Shown here: one piece after another, positions 42,073 to 52,900 of the stretch
Numbering within the stretch: position 1 is the stretch's first letter
How the letters are laid out: each line of letters begins with the position of its first letter
DNA from: Salinimicrobium terrae DSM 17865
GTDB taxonomy: Bacteria; Bacteroidota; Bacteroidia; Flavobacteriales; Flavobacteriaceae
Direction: 5' to 3'
Length of the DNA stretch: 64,000 nucleotides
Assembly (NCBI RefSeq): GCF_000424665.1
Contig: NZ_AUKI01000011.1
Span: 434,001 to 498,000 of the forward strand
Program-made: the position numbers and the translations under genes
The notes under the pieces: model-generated
What the model was told of the DNA's origin: nothing
What the model saw: only the letters and a program-made list of their open reading frames with translations
Database searches by the model: none

Positions 42073-43686
42073 ATGGCGACAACACCCACAAGTAAGAAAA
42101 GCATTTATCTCATAACGGTGGTAGCCAGTTTAGGCGGTCTACTCTTTGGTTATGACACTGCAGTGATATCCGGGGCTGTAGGGGCTCTTGAAAATTATTT
42201 CATCTTTGCACTGGAATCAGATCCAGTGTTTGCAGCCACGAGTATTTTCCAGTTCAAGGTAATTCTAAGTATATGTATTGGTGCGATTGTACTGCTTTTT
42301 AGTTCTTTTATCCTCAAATTTTTTAAACGCAGTACAGCATACACGATCATTGCTCTATTCTTTATTATAGGTGGGGCTTTATACTATTTCCAGTTTCTTG
42401 CTTTGCCCGATGTTCTTACAGAAAACCTTAGAAACTCTATACTGGGCTTCATGATAAGCAGTGCACTGGTGGGATGTATAATAGGGGCCTCTTTTGGAGA
42501 TAATATTGCCAATTCAATTGGCCGCCGGAACGGTTTAATCGTAGCGGCCTTTCTTTTCCTAATTTCGGCATGTGGTTCAGCTTATCCTGAAGCCATGGAT
42601 ATATTTCCTGGAAATAACCTTTCTTCGTTTATAATTTATAGGATAATTGGTGGTATTGGAGTGGGGCTTGCCAGTATGCTTGCGCCACTTTATATAGCTG
42701 AAATGGCCCCTGCTGATATCAGGGGAAAACTGGTTTCTTTTAACCAGTTCGCAATCGTTACAGGGATGCTAATCGTCTATTTCGTTAATTACTTTATCGT
42801 TAGCGGACAAACTGAGGAGTGGATTAATGAGACAGGATGGAGACTCATGTTTTTATCTGAAGGTATTCCCGCTCTTTTATTCCTTCTTTTCCTTTTAATG
42901 GTCCCGAAAACCCCAAGATTCCAGACCATGAAAGGCAATGAAGAGAATGCCATAAAAGTTCTTACAAAATTAAACGGACCCGAAAGAGCTACCGAGATTT
43001 TAGCAGAAATTAAAGCTTCTTTCAGTAGAACCAGATCACACTGGCTCACATTTGGTTGGGGAGTCGTTGTAATAGGAATTATGCTTTCTATTTTTCAGCA
43101 ATTCGTGGGAATTAACGTTGTCCTTTATTATGCTCCCGAAATTTTTAGGGGAATGGGTATGGAAACAGATGCTTCTATGCTGCAAACTATTATCGTAGGT
43201 GCTATAAACATGTTGTTTACTGTACTGGCAATCATGACAGTAGATAAATTTGGAAGAAAGAAGTTAATGATGATAGGTAGCGCTGTTATGGCAATTGCAA
43301 TGATAGGCCTGGGCTTCACTCTTTACCTTGAGGTGGAAGGACTTCCTGCTTTACTCCTTATGCTACTATACATAGCGGCTTTCGCAATGTCGTGGGGTCC
43401 TGTAGTGTGGGTACTGCTTTCGGAAATTTTCCCAAACAAGATCAAAGGAGTCATGGCAGTTGCCGTAGCGGTACAATGGCTTGCTAACCTGGCGGTTTCA
43501 TGGACTTTCCCAATGATGAACAATAACGAAGCTCTTGTTGAAAGTTTTAATCATGGCTTTTCATACTGGATATATGGAATAATGGCAATCCTTTCCGGCT
43601 TATTCATCTGGAAATATGTACCGGAAACTAAAGGAAGAACACTCGAAGACATGGAAAACCTGTGGATTCGCAAAAAACAAGATTAA
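42073..43686 (+). CDS. xylE: Xylose:proton symporter, MFS sugar porter
   Basis: 537 residues, longer than the ~490 of enterobacterial XylE. Sugar porter signatures: GGLLFGYDTAVISGAVG in the first helix, GDNIANSIGRRNG, YRIIGGIGVGLASMLAPLYIAEMAPADIRG, QQFVGINVVLYYAPEIF, DKFGRKK, WGPVVWVLLSEIFPNKIKG, and PETKGRTLEDME. These include residues known to bind xylose in XylE (the QQxxG helix and the W-G-P-V-W helix). Between helix 1 and the motif SSALVGCIIG there is an insert of about 70 residues with two extra hydrophobic stretches (62-83 and 87-110). It imports xylose across the inner membrane. xylB starts one base after its stop. Confidence 0.93.
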   Translation: MATTPTSKKSIYLITVVASLGGLLFGYDTAVISGAVGALENYFIFALESDPVFAATSIFQFKVILSICIGAIVLLFSSFILKFFKRSTAYTIIALFFIIGGALYYFQFLALPDVLTENLRNSILGFMISSALVGCIIGASFGDNIANSIGRRNGLIVAAFLFLISACGSAYPEAMDIFPGNNLSSFIIYRIIGGIGVGLASMLAPLYIAEMAPADIRGKLVSFNQFAIVTGMLIVYFVNYFIVSGQTEEWINETGWRLMFLSEGIPALLFLLFLLMVPKTPRFQTMKGNEENAIKVLTKLNGPERATEILAEIKASFSRTRSHWLTFGWGVVVIGIMLSIFQQFVGINVVLYYAPEIFRGMGMETDASMLQTIIVGAINMLFTVLAIMTVDKFGRKKLMMIGSAVMAIAMIGLGFTLYLEVEGLPALLLMLLYIAAFAMSWGPVVWVLLSEIFPNKIKGVMAVAVAVQWLANLAVSWTFPMMNNNEALVESFNHGFSYWIYGIMAILSGLFIWKYVPETKGRTLEDMENLWIRKKQD

Positions 43687-43687
43687 T

Positions 43688-45181
43688 ATGTATTTTTTAG
43701 GAATTGACCTGGGAAGCTCTTCTATAAAGTTATCCCTTCTGGATGCTGAAAAAGGGAAAATTATAGGTTCTGTAACCGCTCCCGAATTTGAGATGGAAAT
43801 GATTGCACCACAGTTTGGATGGGCAGAACAACACCCTGAAAAATGGTGGCAATATGTAAAACAAGGACTGGGCGAGTTAAGCCAGAAGGGCCTGGACCTT
43901 AAAAAAGTAAAAGGTATTGGCATAGCTTATCAAATGCATGGTCTGGTTCTTACAGATGAGAATCTGGAGCCAGTAAGACCTTCCATCATTTGGTGTGATA
44001 GCCGGGCAGCAGAGATAGGAAATGCGGCCGCCGATAAAATTGGGCTGGAAAATTGCCAAAAACAAATTTTAGGAAGCCCCGGAAATTTTACTGCTTCCAA
44101 ACTCAAGTGGGTAAAAGAAAACGAGCCGGAGCTTTTCGCCAAAGCAAAATACATGATGCTGCCCGGCGATTATATAGCGGCAAAATTGTCCAAAGTTCCC
44201 CAAACTACATCTTCCGGTCTTTCTGAAGCTGCATTGTGGAATTTTTCTGAAGGAAAACTGGCCAAAAAAATCCTGGAACAAATGGGACTTCCTGAAGAAG
44301 TTGTACCAGAGATCGTACCCACATTTGGACATCAGGCAAAAATCCATGCAGATGTGGCAAGCGAATTAGGTCTTAACAGTGATGTGGAAATAACGTATCG
44401 CGCAGGAGACCAGCCAAATAACGCGTTGTCTCTAAATGTTTTGAACCCCGGGGAAATTGCCACTACAGCAGGAACTTCTGCTGTAATTTACGCAGTTACC
44501 GATAAGGATGTGTATGATGAAAAAAGCCGAATTAATACTTTTCTGCACGTAAGTAATACTCCGGAAGAAAAGCGTAACGGACTCCTAGGGATTATTAATG
44601 GTTCGGGAATTCTATATCAATGGTTACGAAAAGTGGTATCTGTGGGTAACCAGGAACTCCTTTCCTATGATGTACTTAACCGGGAAGCTGCAAAGGTAAA
44701 ACCCGGCAGTGAAAATCTTCGATTTTATCCTTTTGGTAACGGTGTGGAACGGATTTTTAACAATAAACAGGCAAATTCCGGCATAGAAAATCTTAACTTT
44801 AATATCCATCAACCCCCGCATTTAATTCGTTCAGCATGTGAAGGTATTGTGTTTGCAATGAATTATGGTTTTGATGTCATTAAATCTCTGGGTACATCTG
44901 GAGAAGTGGTGCGCGCCGGAAAAGGAAATCTTTTCCTCAGTCCGGTTTTTAGAGAAATTTTTTGCAACACCACTCAGGCCAAACTTGAACTTTACAATAC
45001 CTCTGGAGCTGAAGGAGCAGCCAGGGGCGCTGCCTATGGTTTTGGTTACTATGACAGTTTGAAGGACGCATTGGGAAAATTAGAATGCCTGGAAACCTTA
45101 GAGCCTAATAAGGAACTGTCCCAAAAATATCAGGACATTTATGAACAATGGAAAATGAATATTAAAATAGAAAATGACTAA
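43688..45181 (+). CDS. xylB: Xylulokinase
   Basis: 497 residues from the ATG at 43688, which gives the proper FGGY start [19 protein letters not shown]. The longer frame from 43616 overlaps xylE and is not used. It phosphorylates D-xylulose to xylulose 5-phosphate with ATP in the cytoplasm. Family features: [27 protein letters not shown] for the substrate, [31 protein letters not shown] with the likely catalytic Asp241, and [10 protein letters not shown] / [14 protein letters not shown] at the C-terminus. It forms a tight operon with xylE (1-base gap) and xylA (2-base gap). Confidence 0.96.
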   Translation: MYFLGIDLGSSSIKLSLLDAEKGKIIGSVTAPEFEMEMIAPQFGWAEQHPEKWWQYVKQGLGELSQKGLDLKKVKGIGIAYQMHGLVLTDENLEPVRPSIIWCDSRAAEIGNAAADKIGLENCQKQILGSPGNFTASKLKWVKENEPELFAKAKYMMLPGDYIAAKLSKVPQTTSSGLSEAALWNFSEGKLAKKILEQMGLPEEVVPEIVPTFGHQAKIHADVASELGLNSDVEITYRAGDQPNNALSLNVLNPGEIATTAGTSAVIYAVTDKDVYDEKSRINTFLHVSNTPEEKRNGLLGIINGSGILYQWLRKVVSVGNQELLSYDVLNREAAKVKPGSENLRFYPFGNGVERIFNNKQANSGIENLNFNIHQPPHLIRSACEGIVFAMNYGFDVIKSLGTSGEVVRAGKGNLFLSPVFREIFCNTTQAKLELYNTSGAEGAARGAAYGFGYYDSLKDALGKLECLETLEPNKELSQKYQDIYEQWKMNIKIEND

Positions 45182-45183
45182 TT

Positions 45184-46500
45184 ATGAGTACAAATAAATT
45201 TTTTAAAGACATTGACCAAATAAAATTTGAAGGTAGAGATAGTGACAACCCTTTAGCTTTTAAGTGGTATGACGAGAATAAAGTAGTTGCAGGAAAAACC
45301 TTAAAAGAACATTTAAGGTTTGCAACTGCATACTGGCACACATTCAATAATACGGGAGCAGATCCTTTTGGACCCGGAACAGAAACTTTTGCCTGGGACA
45401 AGAGCAATGATCCAATTACACGCGCAAAAGACAAAATGGACGCTGCTTTTGAATTCATGACAAAGTTAGGGAGCCCGTTTTACTGTTTCCACGATGTGGA
45501 CGTCGTAGATGAAGCTCCAACCCTGGCGGAGTTTGAAAAAAGACTTCAGACAATGGTCGAATATGCTAAACAAAAGCAGAAGGAAAGCGGAATCAAACTT
45601 CTTTGGGGAACATCAAATCTTTTTAGTAATCCCCGCTATATGAATGGTGCAGCCACAAATCCTAATTTTGATGTAGTAGCCTTTGCCGGGGCCCAGGCCA
45701 AGATTGCCCTGGATGCTACAATGGAACTTGGAGGAGAAAACTACGTTTTCTGGGGTGGCCGTGAAGGATATATGAGCCTTCTAAACACAGATATGAAAAG
45801 AGAATTAGACCATCTTGGTCGTTTTCTGAACACCTGTAAAGACTATGCCCGCAAACAAGGATTTAAAGGGAATTTCTTTATTGAGCCCAAACCAATGGAG
45901 CCTACCAAGCATCAATATGATTATGATGCAGCCACTTCCCTCCAGTTCATCAACAAATATGGATTAGAGAATGATTTCAAATTAAATCTTGAGGTGAACC
46001 ACGGTACTCTTGCAGGCCACACCTTTGAACATGAATTGCAGGTGGCTGTTGATGCCGGAATGTTGGGAAGCATTGATGCGAATAGAGGAGATTATCAGAA
46101 TGGATGGGATACAGATCAATTCCCAATTGATATTTTTGAGATAACTCAGGCAATGCTCATCATTCTTGAAGGTGGAGGAATACAGGGCGGAGGAATTAAT
46201 TTTGATGCTAAAGTACGTCGTAATTCAACCGACCTGGAAGATAAATTTATCGCACATATTGCCGGAATGGATGTATTCGCCAGAGGATTGATCTGCGCTA
46301 ATAATGTTCTTGAAAATACAAACTATAAAAAGATTCGAAAAGATCGCTATGCATCCTTTGATTCCGGTAACGGAGCGAAGTTTGAAAAGGGAGAGCTTTC
46401 TCTTGAAGAACTTAGTAAAATAGGACGTGAAAATGGTGAACCAAAGCAAATAAGCGGAAAGCAGGAGTTGCTAGAGCAAATTATTGCAAATTCATACTAG
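45184..46500 (+). CDS. xylA: Xylose isomerase
   Basis: 438 residues, the class II length. Converts D-xylose to D-xylulose in the cytoplasm with two divalent metals. Visible signatures: YCFHDVDVV with catalytic His103 and Asp106, [75 protein letters not shown], and [12 protein letters not shown]. The start ATG lies two bases after the xylB stop. A hairpin terminator follows, separating the xylose operon from GH43. Confidence 0.97.
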   Translation: MSTNKFFKDIDQIKFEGRDSDNPLAFKWYDENKVVAGKTLKEHLRFATAYWHTFNNTGADPFGPGTETFAWDKSNDPITRAKDKMDAAFEFMTKLGSPFYCFHDVDVVDEAPTLAEFEKRLQTMVEYAKQKQKESGIKLLWGTSNLFSNPRYMNGAATNPNFDVVAFAGAQAKIALDATMELGGENYVFWGGREGYMSLLNTDMKRELDHLGRFLNTCKDYARKQGFKGNFFIEPKPMEPTKHQYDYDAATSLQFINKYGLENDFKLNLEVNHGTLAGHTFEHELQVAVDAGMLGSIDANRGDYQNGWDTDQFPIDIFEITQAMLIILEGGGIQGGGINFDAKVRRNSTDLEDKFIAHIAGMDVFARGLICANNVLENTNYKKIRKDRYASFDSGNGAKFEKGELSLEELSKIGRENGEPKQISGKQELLEQIIANSY

Positions 46501-46531
46501 TATTTTAGTAACACCATTTTCGACCAAATAT

Positions 46532-46561
46532 AAAAGCCGGAGCCGTAATGGCTTCGGTTTT
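46532..46561 (+). terminator. Terminator after xylA
   Basis: AAAAGCCGGAGCC pairs with GGCTTCGGTTTT around GTAAT (two G-T pairs), 32 bases after the xylA stop. It separates xylEBA from the GH43-esterase unit. Confidence 0.7.
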
Positions 46562-46629
46562 ACACACCATATTATTTTTAATTAAAACTTACCACAGATC
46601 CTTTTACATTACTCACTAAATTTACCTTG

Positions 46630-47757
46630 ATGGAACAGAATTTAAAAAAATTTCAAAAAACCGCTTTACTTTTCTTATCAGTTCTTGTATTGACAGGATG
46701 CCGTGACGAAAGTAAGTCTGAAGAGACGGAAGAAAATCTTAATGTTTCAAATGATACATTACCCGAATTTGCTTCAGAACCATTAGTTACAGACAATTAC
46801 ACTGCAGATCCTTCTGCTCATGTTTTTGAAGGAAAAATCTATGTATATCCTTCCCATGACTGGGACTCCGGAATTCCCGAAGATGATACAGGTGCACACT
46901 TTAACATGAGAGACTACCATGTATATTCCATGGATAGTGTGGGAGGTGAAGTAACAGATCACGGAATGGTATTCGACGTAGATGATGTGCCCTGGGCCAG
47001 CAGACAATTATGGGCACCGGATGCTGCCGAAAAAGATGGAAAGTACTATCTCTATTTTCCTGCAAAGGATGAAAATGACATCTTTAGAATTGGGGTTGCA
47101 GTTGGGGATTCTCCCGCAGGACCCTTTACTCCACAAGATGAACCTATCGCCAACAGCTACAGTATAGATCCTGCCGTGTATAAAGATACAGACGGAGAAT
47201 ACTATATGTATGTGGGAGGAATATGGGGAGGACAGCTTCAGCGATATCGCGATAACGTGTATCAGGGTGAAGATGACATTTATCCTGCAGATGACGAACC
47301 TGCACTGAATCCAAAGGTAGCCCGTATGAGCGATGATATGATGGGGTTTGCTGAGGAGTTAAGAGATGTTGAGATTTTAGATCAGGAAGGAAATCCCATT
47401 ACTACAGGGGACAATGAAAGAAGGTTCTTTGAAGCAGCCTGGGTTCATAAGTATAACGACAAATACTATTTCTCCTACTCTACCGGTGACACTCATAATA
47501 TTGCCTACGCCATTGGAGACAGTCCTTATGGACCATTTACTTATCAGGGAGTAATCCTGGAGCCGGTTTTGGGATGGACCAATCACCATTCTATAGTAGA
47601 ACACAATGGTAAATGGTATTTGTTTTATCACGACAGCTCCCTTTCGGGTGGGAAAACATATTTAAGAAGTATGAAGGTTGCAGAAATGGAATATAACGAA
47701 GATGGAACCATTAAGACTATTAGCTCATTTGCAGATGAGGATGACATTGATCTTTAG
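46630..47757 (+). CDS. GH43 (subfamily 1-like) beta-xylosidase or exo-oligoxylanase, lipoprotein
   Basis: 375 residues from the ATG at 46630; the frame has a TTG codon immediately before, which I do not use. Lipoprotein signal ends at Cys24 (VLTGCRDESKSEETEEN). A five-bladed propeller with the GH43 triad: base Asp60 (TADPSAHVFEGKIYVYPSHD), Asp180 (SIDPAVYKD) and acid Glu268 (RRFFEAAWVHK). The DPSAHVF...YPSHD opening is typical of GH43 subfamily 1, whose members act on xylo-oligosaccharides. The acidic residues after the cysteine suggest surface display. The esterase gene starts four bases after the stop, so they form a pair. Confidence 0.92.
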   Translation: MEQNLKKFQKTALLFLSVLVLTGCRDESKSEETEENLNVSNDTLPEFASEPLVTDNYTADPSAHVFEGKIYVYPSHDWDSGIPEDDTGAHFNMRDYHVYSMDSVGGEVTDHGMVFDVDDVPWASRQLWAPDAAEKDGKYYLYFPAKDENDIFRIGVAVGDSPAGPFTPQDEPIANSYSIDPAVYKDTDGEYYMYVGGIWGGQLQRYRDNVYQGEDDIYPADDEPALNPKVARMSDDMMGFAEELRDVEILDQEGNPITTGDNERRFFEAAWVHKYNDKYYFSYSTGDTHNIAYAIGDSPYGPFTYQGVILEPVLGWTNHHSIVEHNGKWYLFYHDSSLSGGKTYLRSMKVAEMEYNEDGTIKTISSFADEDDIDL

Positions 47758-47761
47758 TAAA

Positions 47762-49693
47762 ATGTTAATACTAAGATTATTTGTTACTGCACTCCTTTTT
47801 AGCAGCTCTTCCCTCGTTAGTTTTGGACAGGTCAAACTACCAAAGCTCATTAATGACGGGATGGTACTGCAACGAGATGCAGAGATAAATATATGGGGAT
47901 GGGCTTCTGAAGAGGAGCCCATTTCTATTTCTTTCCTTGGAGAAGAGTACAAGACTATTGCAGATGATAATGGTAACTGGTCAATCTCTCTTGACGAACT
48001 CCCCGCAGGAGGACCTTACCGAATGACAATCGCAGGTATTAATAAAATTAATCTCGAGGATATATACCTTGGTGATGTATGGCTTGCATCTGGACAATCG
48101 AATATGGAACTATCCATGTCCAGAGTCGCACCTTTGTATCCTGAGGAAATAGCAAATGCATCTAACGAAGCAATACGGTTCTTTGAAGTTCCAAAGACCT
48201 ATAACTTTGCAGAGGCTAAAAAAAAGTTAGAGGGTGGAGAATGGAAGCCTGTCACCCCAACCAATATTGCTGAATTTTCTGCAGTAGCTTATTTCTTTGC
48301 CAAAGATCTGTATGAAAAATATCATGTTCCAATAGGTATTATAAATTCTGCCTTAGGGGGATCTCCTGCTGAAGCATGGATTAGTGAAGATGCCTTAAAA
48401 AAATTCCCTGAGCATTACCAGGAGGCTTTACGTTATAAAGATCCCACTCTTATTGACAGCATAGAACAAGCTGACAGAACCCGTATTGGGAAATGGTATA
48501 GTGAAATTCAGGAAAAGGATAAGGGTCTTGCACAAAACTGGAAATCTCCAAATATTGATGACTCTTCCTGGAAATCGATGAACATTCCTGGATACTGGGC
48601 AGACACAGAATTGGGACCTAAGAATGGAGTTGTCTGGTTCCGGAAAAAAATTGATCTTCCGGAGGATTGGGCTCAAAGACCGGCAAAACTTCTACTGGGA
48701 AGAATAGTAGATGCAGATTCTGTTTTTGTGAACGGAAAATTTATCGGGAACACGACATACCAATATCCTCCACGGCGCTATGAAATTCCTGCGGAAGTTT
48801 TGAAACCGGGGGAGAATATTATCAGTATTAGGATCATTAACGAAAGTGGGCAGGGAGGATTTGTTACAGATAAGAAATACAAGCTTATTTCCGGGGAAGA
48901 AGAAATAGACCTTACCGGAACCTGGAAATTTAAATTAGGTGCTGAAATGCCACGTCTACAGGGACAAACCTTTATTAGATGGAAACCTCTGGGTCTTTAC
49001 AACGCAATGATAAATCCTTTGACCAATTATACACTCAGAGGTATTATTTGGTACCAGGGAGAATCTAATGCCGACACCCCCGAAGAATACGAAGCTCTTA
49101 TGACAACTCTAATCCAGGATTGGAGAAATAAATGGGGACAGGAAAATTTGCCTTTCCTATATGTGCAGCTTGCAAATTTTATGGAAAGCAAAGACCAACC
49201 GGGCGATAGTAATTGGGCCAGGCTTAGAGAGGCTCAGAGAAAAACTCTATCTGTACCTCACACCGGAATGGCAGTTGCCATAGATGTCGGTGAATGGAAT
49301 GACATACACCCACTCAACAAAAAAGATATTGGAGAACGACTGGCCCGGACAGCTAAAAAAGTAGCCTATAAGGAAGATATAGTTCCTGCCGGACCTCTCT
49401 TTGATTCTTTTTCCAGGGAAGGAGATTCTATCATTCTTTCTTTTAAAAATGTTGGTGGAGGATTAATATCAAAAAATGGCAAATCTCTCTCTCATTTTGC
49501 CCTCGCAGGCAAAGACGGTAAATTCAAATGGGCAAAAGCAAAAATCATTGGAGACAAAGTTCTTGTGTATCATCCGGAAATTAAGGAACCTGTAGCCGTA
49601 CGATATGCCTGGGCAGACAACCCTGAAAGCGCAAATCTTTACAACAAAGAAGGCTTGCCTGCATCTCCTTTTAGAACAGATGATTGGGATTAA
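47762..49693 (+). CDS. Sialate-O-acetylesterase-type (SGNH) carbohydrate acetyl esterase with inserted jelly-roll
   Basis: 643 residues from the ATG at 47762, which is followed by a clear signal peptide (LFVTALLFSSSSLVSFGQ); longer starts overlap GH43. The catalytic SASA domain shows VWLASGQSNMELSMSR (Ser113), GSPAEAWIS, IIWYQGESNAD and WNDIHPLNKKDIGERLA with the Asp/His. A beta-galactosidase-like jelly-roll of about 130 residues (approx. 255-390, including VVWFRKKIDLPEDW and DSVFVNGKFIGNT) interrupts it. This architecture recalls xyloglucan acetylesterases of family CE20. In this locus the likely substrate is acetylated xylo-oligosaccharide, in the periplasm. Confidence 0.87.
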   Translation: MLILRLFVTALLFSSSSLVSFGQVKLPKLINDGMVLQRDAEINIWGWASEEEPISISFLGEEYKTIADDNGNWSISLDELPAGGPYRMTIAGINKINLEDIYLGDVWLASGQSNMELSMSRVAPLYPEEIANASNEAIRFFEVPKTYNFAEAKKKLEGGEWKPVTPTNIAEFSAVAYFFAKDLYEKYHVPIGIINSALGGSPAEAWISEDALKKFPEHYQEALRYKDPTLIDSIEQADRTRIGKWYSEIQEKDKGLAQNWKSPNIDDSSWKSMNIPGYWADTELGPKNGVVWFRKKIDLPEDWAQRPAKLLLGRIVDADSVFVNGKFIGNTTYQYPPRRYEIPAEVLKPGENIISIRIINESGQGGFVTDKKYKLISGEEEIDLTGTWKFKLGAEMPRLQGQTFIRWKPLGLYNAMINPLTNYTLRGIIWYQGESNADTPEEYEALMTTLIQDWRNKWGQENLPFLYVQLANFMESKDQPGDSNWARLREAQRKTLSVPHTGMAVAIDVGEWNDIHPLNKKDIGERLARTAKKVAYKEDIVPAGPLFDSFSREGDSIILSFKNVGGGLISKNGKSLSHFALAGKDGKFKWAKAKIIGDKVLVYHPEIKEPVAVRYAWADNPESANLYNKEGLPASPFRTDDWD

Positions 49694-49739
49694 TTATATT
49701 TTAAGTTCCAAAAATTCATCATTTCAATTAGCACCCATT

Positions 49740-49763
49740 ATTCCAAATTGTAAAATTTGGAAT
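49740..49763 (+). terminator. Hairpin (10-bp perfect stem) after the esterase gene
   Basis: ATTCCAAATT pairs with AATTTGGAAT around GTAA, 46 bases after the stop and followed by GATGGCCTTTTT. AT-rich but perfect. It is probably a terminator, and a regulatory dyad cannot be excluded since the HTCS gene follows. Confidence 0.45.
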
Positions 49764-49941
49764 GATGGCCTTTTTCGTCAATAATTCCTTAAAAAGAAGA
49801 ATAAAAACTTTTTAAGGAAACGTGGAACAGAAATTGTTTTTAATTAAACATATTATTTTTCTGATTTAAATCCTTCAGGATGAAAGCAGGACCTCAATTT
49901 TCATAAATTTAAATGAGGTTCTTTAAATCTAATATTTATTA

Positions 49942-52900
49942 ATGACCGGGCAATTATCTTTATGTAATATCTTCCAAAGTGCCCTGCAACCATTGGCTGC
50001 ATACTTCCGCAGGATAAAAACCAGAAAGGGTAAAGCGGTTTTTTTCTCTTTTACTACTGCTATCTTTCTTTTGCTGGTAAATCCTTTTTACGGACAGGAA
50101 AAAGTACTTCAGGAATATCATTTTGAGACCCTGCGAAGTATTCCTACTCAAAGAGCTGTCGCCAGTATTTCTCAGGATCAGCAGGGTTTTATATGGATGG
50201 GGACAAATGGGTTGGGACTTAACAAATACAATGGCTTAGATTATACCTCCTATCGGTTTAAGGAGGGAGATACTACAAGTTTAAGTAATTCTCTGGTTCA
50301 CATCACTTACCTGGACAGCCAAAACAGGTTATGGGCAGGTACAGAAGCAGGACTGGATCTTTACAACAGAGACTTAGACAATTTTATCAGAATCAATTTT
50401 TCAGGAAAATCAAAAGTCCCCAATATTGCAGTACATGCCATTCTTGAAATGGCAAATGATAATATCCTCGTAGGCACACATCAACATGGGTTGTATATAA
50501 TAAATCCTCGAACTCTAAAAACTTCAGAAATTGAAATAAAGGGCATTGAGGAGGTTAGAAATTTTTTAATAAACTCTATTGCTCGTTTTGATAATAAAAT
50601 TCTAATAGGCACAGATAAAGGTCTTTTCGAATATGTTCAGGAATCTCAGGAAGTAGTCCCTTTTGAATTCATAACATTCAAGGGAAAGGAAGAAATTGCT
50701 GCTCATATCCAAACCACCAGGGTGGACAGCAAAGGAACCCTCTGGCTTGGTACCACAGCACAAGGTTTGTATAAAGTAGATGGAAATGAAAATGGTCGAT
50801 ATGTGATTGAGCATTTTCCAATCACTACAAAAAGAATTCTTTCCCTTTTGGATACCCCGCGTAAAACCATCTTGTGCGGTACAGAGAACGATGGGATGTT
50901 TGAGATAGACAGGAATGGAAATATCCTAAATCATTACCTGAATGATAAATTTGATGATAATGGTATAAAATCAAATTCGATCTGGTCCTTATTTTTAGAC
51001 GACCAGGAACGAATCTGGATTGCTTATTATAACAATGGCGTTGGCATCTATGATAAAGCCTACGACAAGTTTGCCGATATTGAAAGCAAGTTAAACAATC
51101 CAAACTCCCTTCAGTCAAGTTCTGTTACCGGCATTCTTAAGGATAGAAGAGGAAGATTGTGGATTGGTATGGATGGTGGTGGCATAGATGTCTACAATCC
51201 AGAATCGGACACCTTTACTCATTTATTAAATAACCCGAATGACATCGCCAATGGTCTCGATTCGCCAGATGTTCAGACTCTCTTTATCGATAGCAAAGGA
51301 AATATTTGGGTTGGGACATGGGATTACGGAATCTATTTCCTGGCGAAGGGATCGAATTCCTTTAGAAATTACAGCGTTAAAAATACCAATGGTGAAATAG
51401 CTTCTAACCGGATTTTAAGCTTTTCTGAAGATTCAAAAGGCACTATCTGGATTGGAACATTCTCCCGGGGCGTTCATTCTTACAATCCGGTTTCTAAAAA
51501 ATTTACTATTCACGATCATGAGCCATTTTTAGAAGAAAGAATAAGTTACAGTGATGTTAGAAGAATTTATGTGGACAGTAGGGATAATATCTGGATTGGT
51601 GGAAGTTCAGGCTTGTTCAGATTAAAAATTATTAATGGGGATTTTGATCTTGAAGTGATGTCCTCCAGATTTTATCAAAACTCGAACAATCAATCCTACA
51701 ACGGACAAATCCTGGATATTTATGAAGATTCATCTCAAAGAATCTGGATAGGAACAGAAAGTTCCGGTCTTGGTGTTTATAATATGAAGAAGGATTCTTT
51801 TTCCTGGATTAAACCTGAAGACGGTTTTGATAAAATAACGGTATCATCAATTATCCAGGATAATAATGGTTCTATATGGGCCGCCGGTAACAATGGACTT
51901 ACAAAACTGGACAGGAACACCAATACCTTGAAAAACTTTTCTATAAATGACGGTTTACTAAGTGACGACTTTAACAATAACACGGCATATAAAGATCAAA
52001 ATGGAACACTTTATTTTGGTTCTTATGAAGGAGTCAATTTTTTTAATCCCGATAAGCTTATAATCAACAAGAATCCGGCAAACATTTATCTCACAGATCT
52101 AAAGATTTTCAATGAGCCTGTGCAACCCGGGAAAGAGGGCTCTCCATTAGAAAAGGTAATTTCGCAAACTGAAAAAGTAACACTTAGCCATTCAAGCTCG
52201 GTGTTTACAATAGATTATGCCCCAATAGATTTTACAAGACCCGAAAAGATCCAATATGCCTATTATCTTGATGGGTTTGAAGACAGCTGGAACTATGTTC
52301 AAAACACCAGAAGTGCTACATATACCAACCTGCCGCCGGGAAAATACACCTTTAAAGTAAAAGCCACGAACAGCGATGGAATATGGAAGGATGAACCAAC
52401 GACTCTGGAAATAGAGATACTTCGTCCCTGGTGGTTTTCCTATACTGCAATTCTCCTTTATCTCGTAGTTTTTCTAAGTATATGTTATGCCTCTTACCGT
52501 TTCATCAATTTACGAGTAAAAACAAAGCGCGCGATTGAACAGGAAAGGGCAAGACATCTTCATGAAGAGGCCCTTAATGACAAAAAGATTCAGTTCTTCA
52601 CAAATATCTCTCACGAGTTCAGAACCCCGCTGACACTTATTTCAAGTCCGCTTCAGGACATTTTACAAGAAGGCAAACTTCCGTTAAGACTTAAGGAAAA
52701 ACTTAAGATCATTAACAAAAATACCATTCGGTTAAAACGGCTTATTGACGAACTGATGGATTTCAGAAAACTTCAGTTTGATAAAATCCCTCTTAATGTT
52801 TCCTGTTTTGATGTGGAGGCACTCCTGCATGAAAGTGTAGAATATTTTAGAGAAGAGGCTCAGCAGAGAAACATCGCGCTTTCAATAGAAACAGATAATG

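Noticed and set aside
43616-43687. Upstream start of xylB overlapping xylE
   Set aside because: The FGGY family begins at [12 protein letters not shown], one base after the xylE stop.
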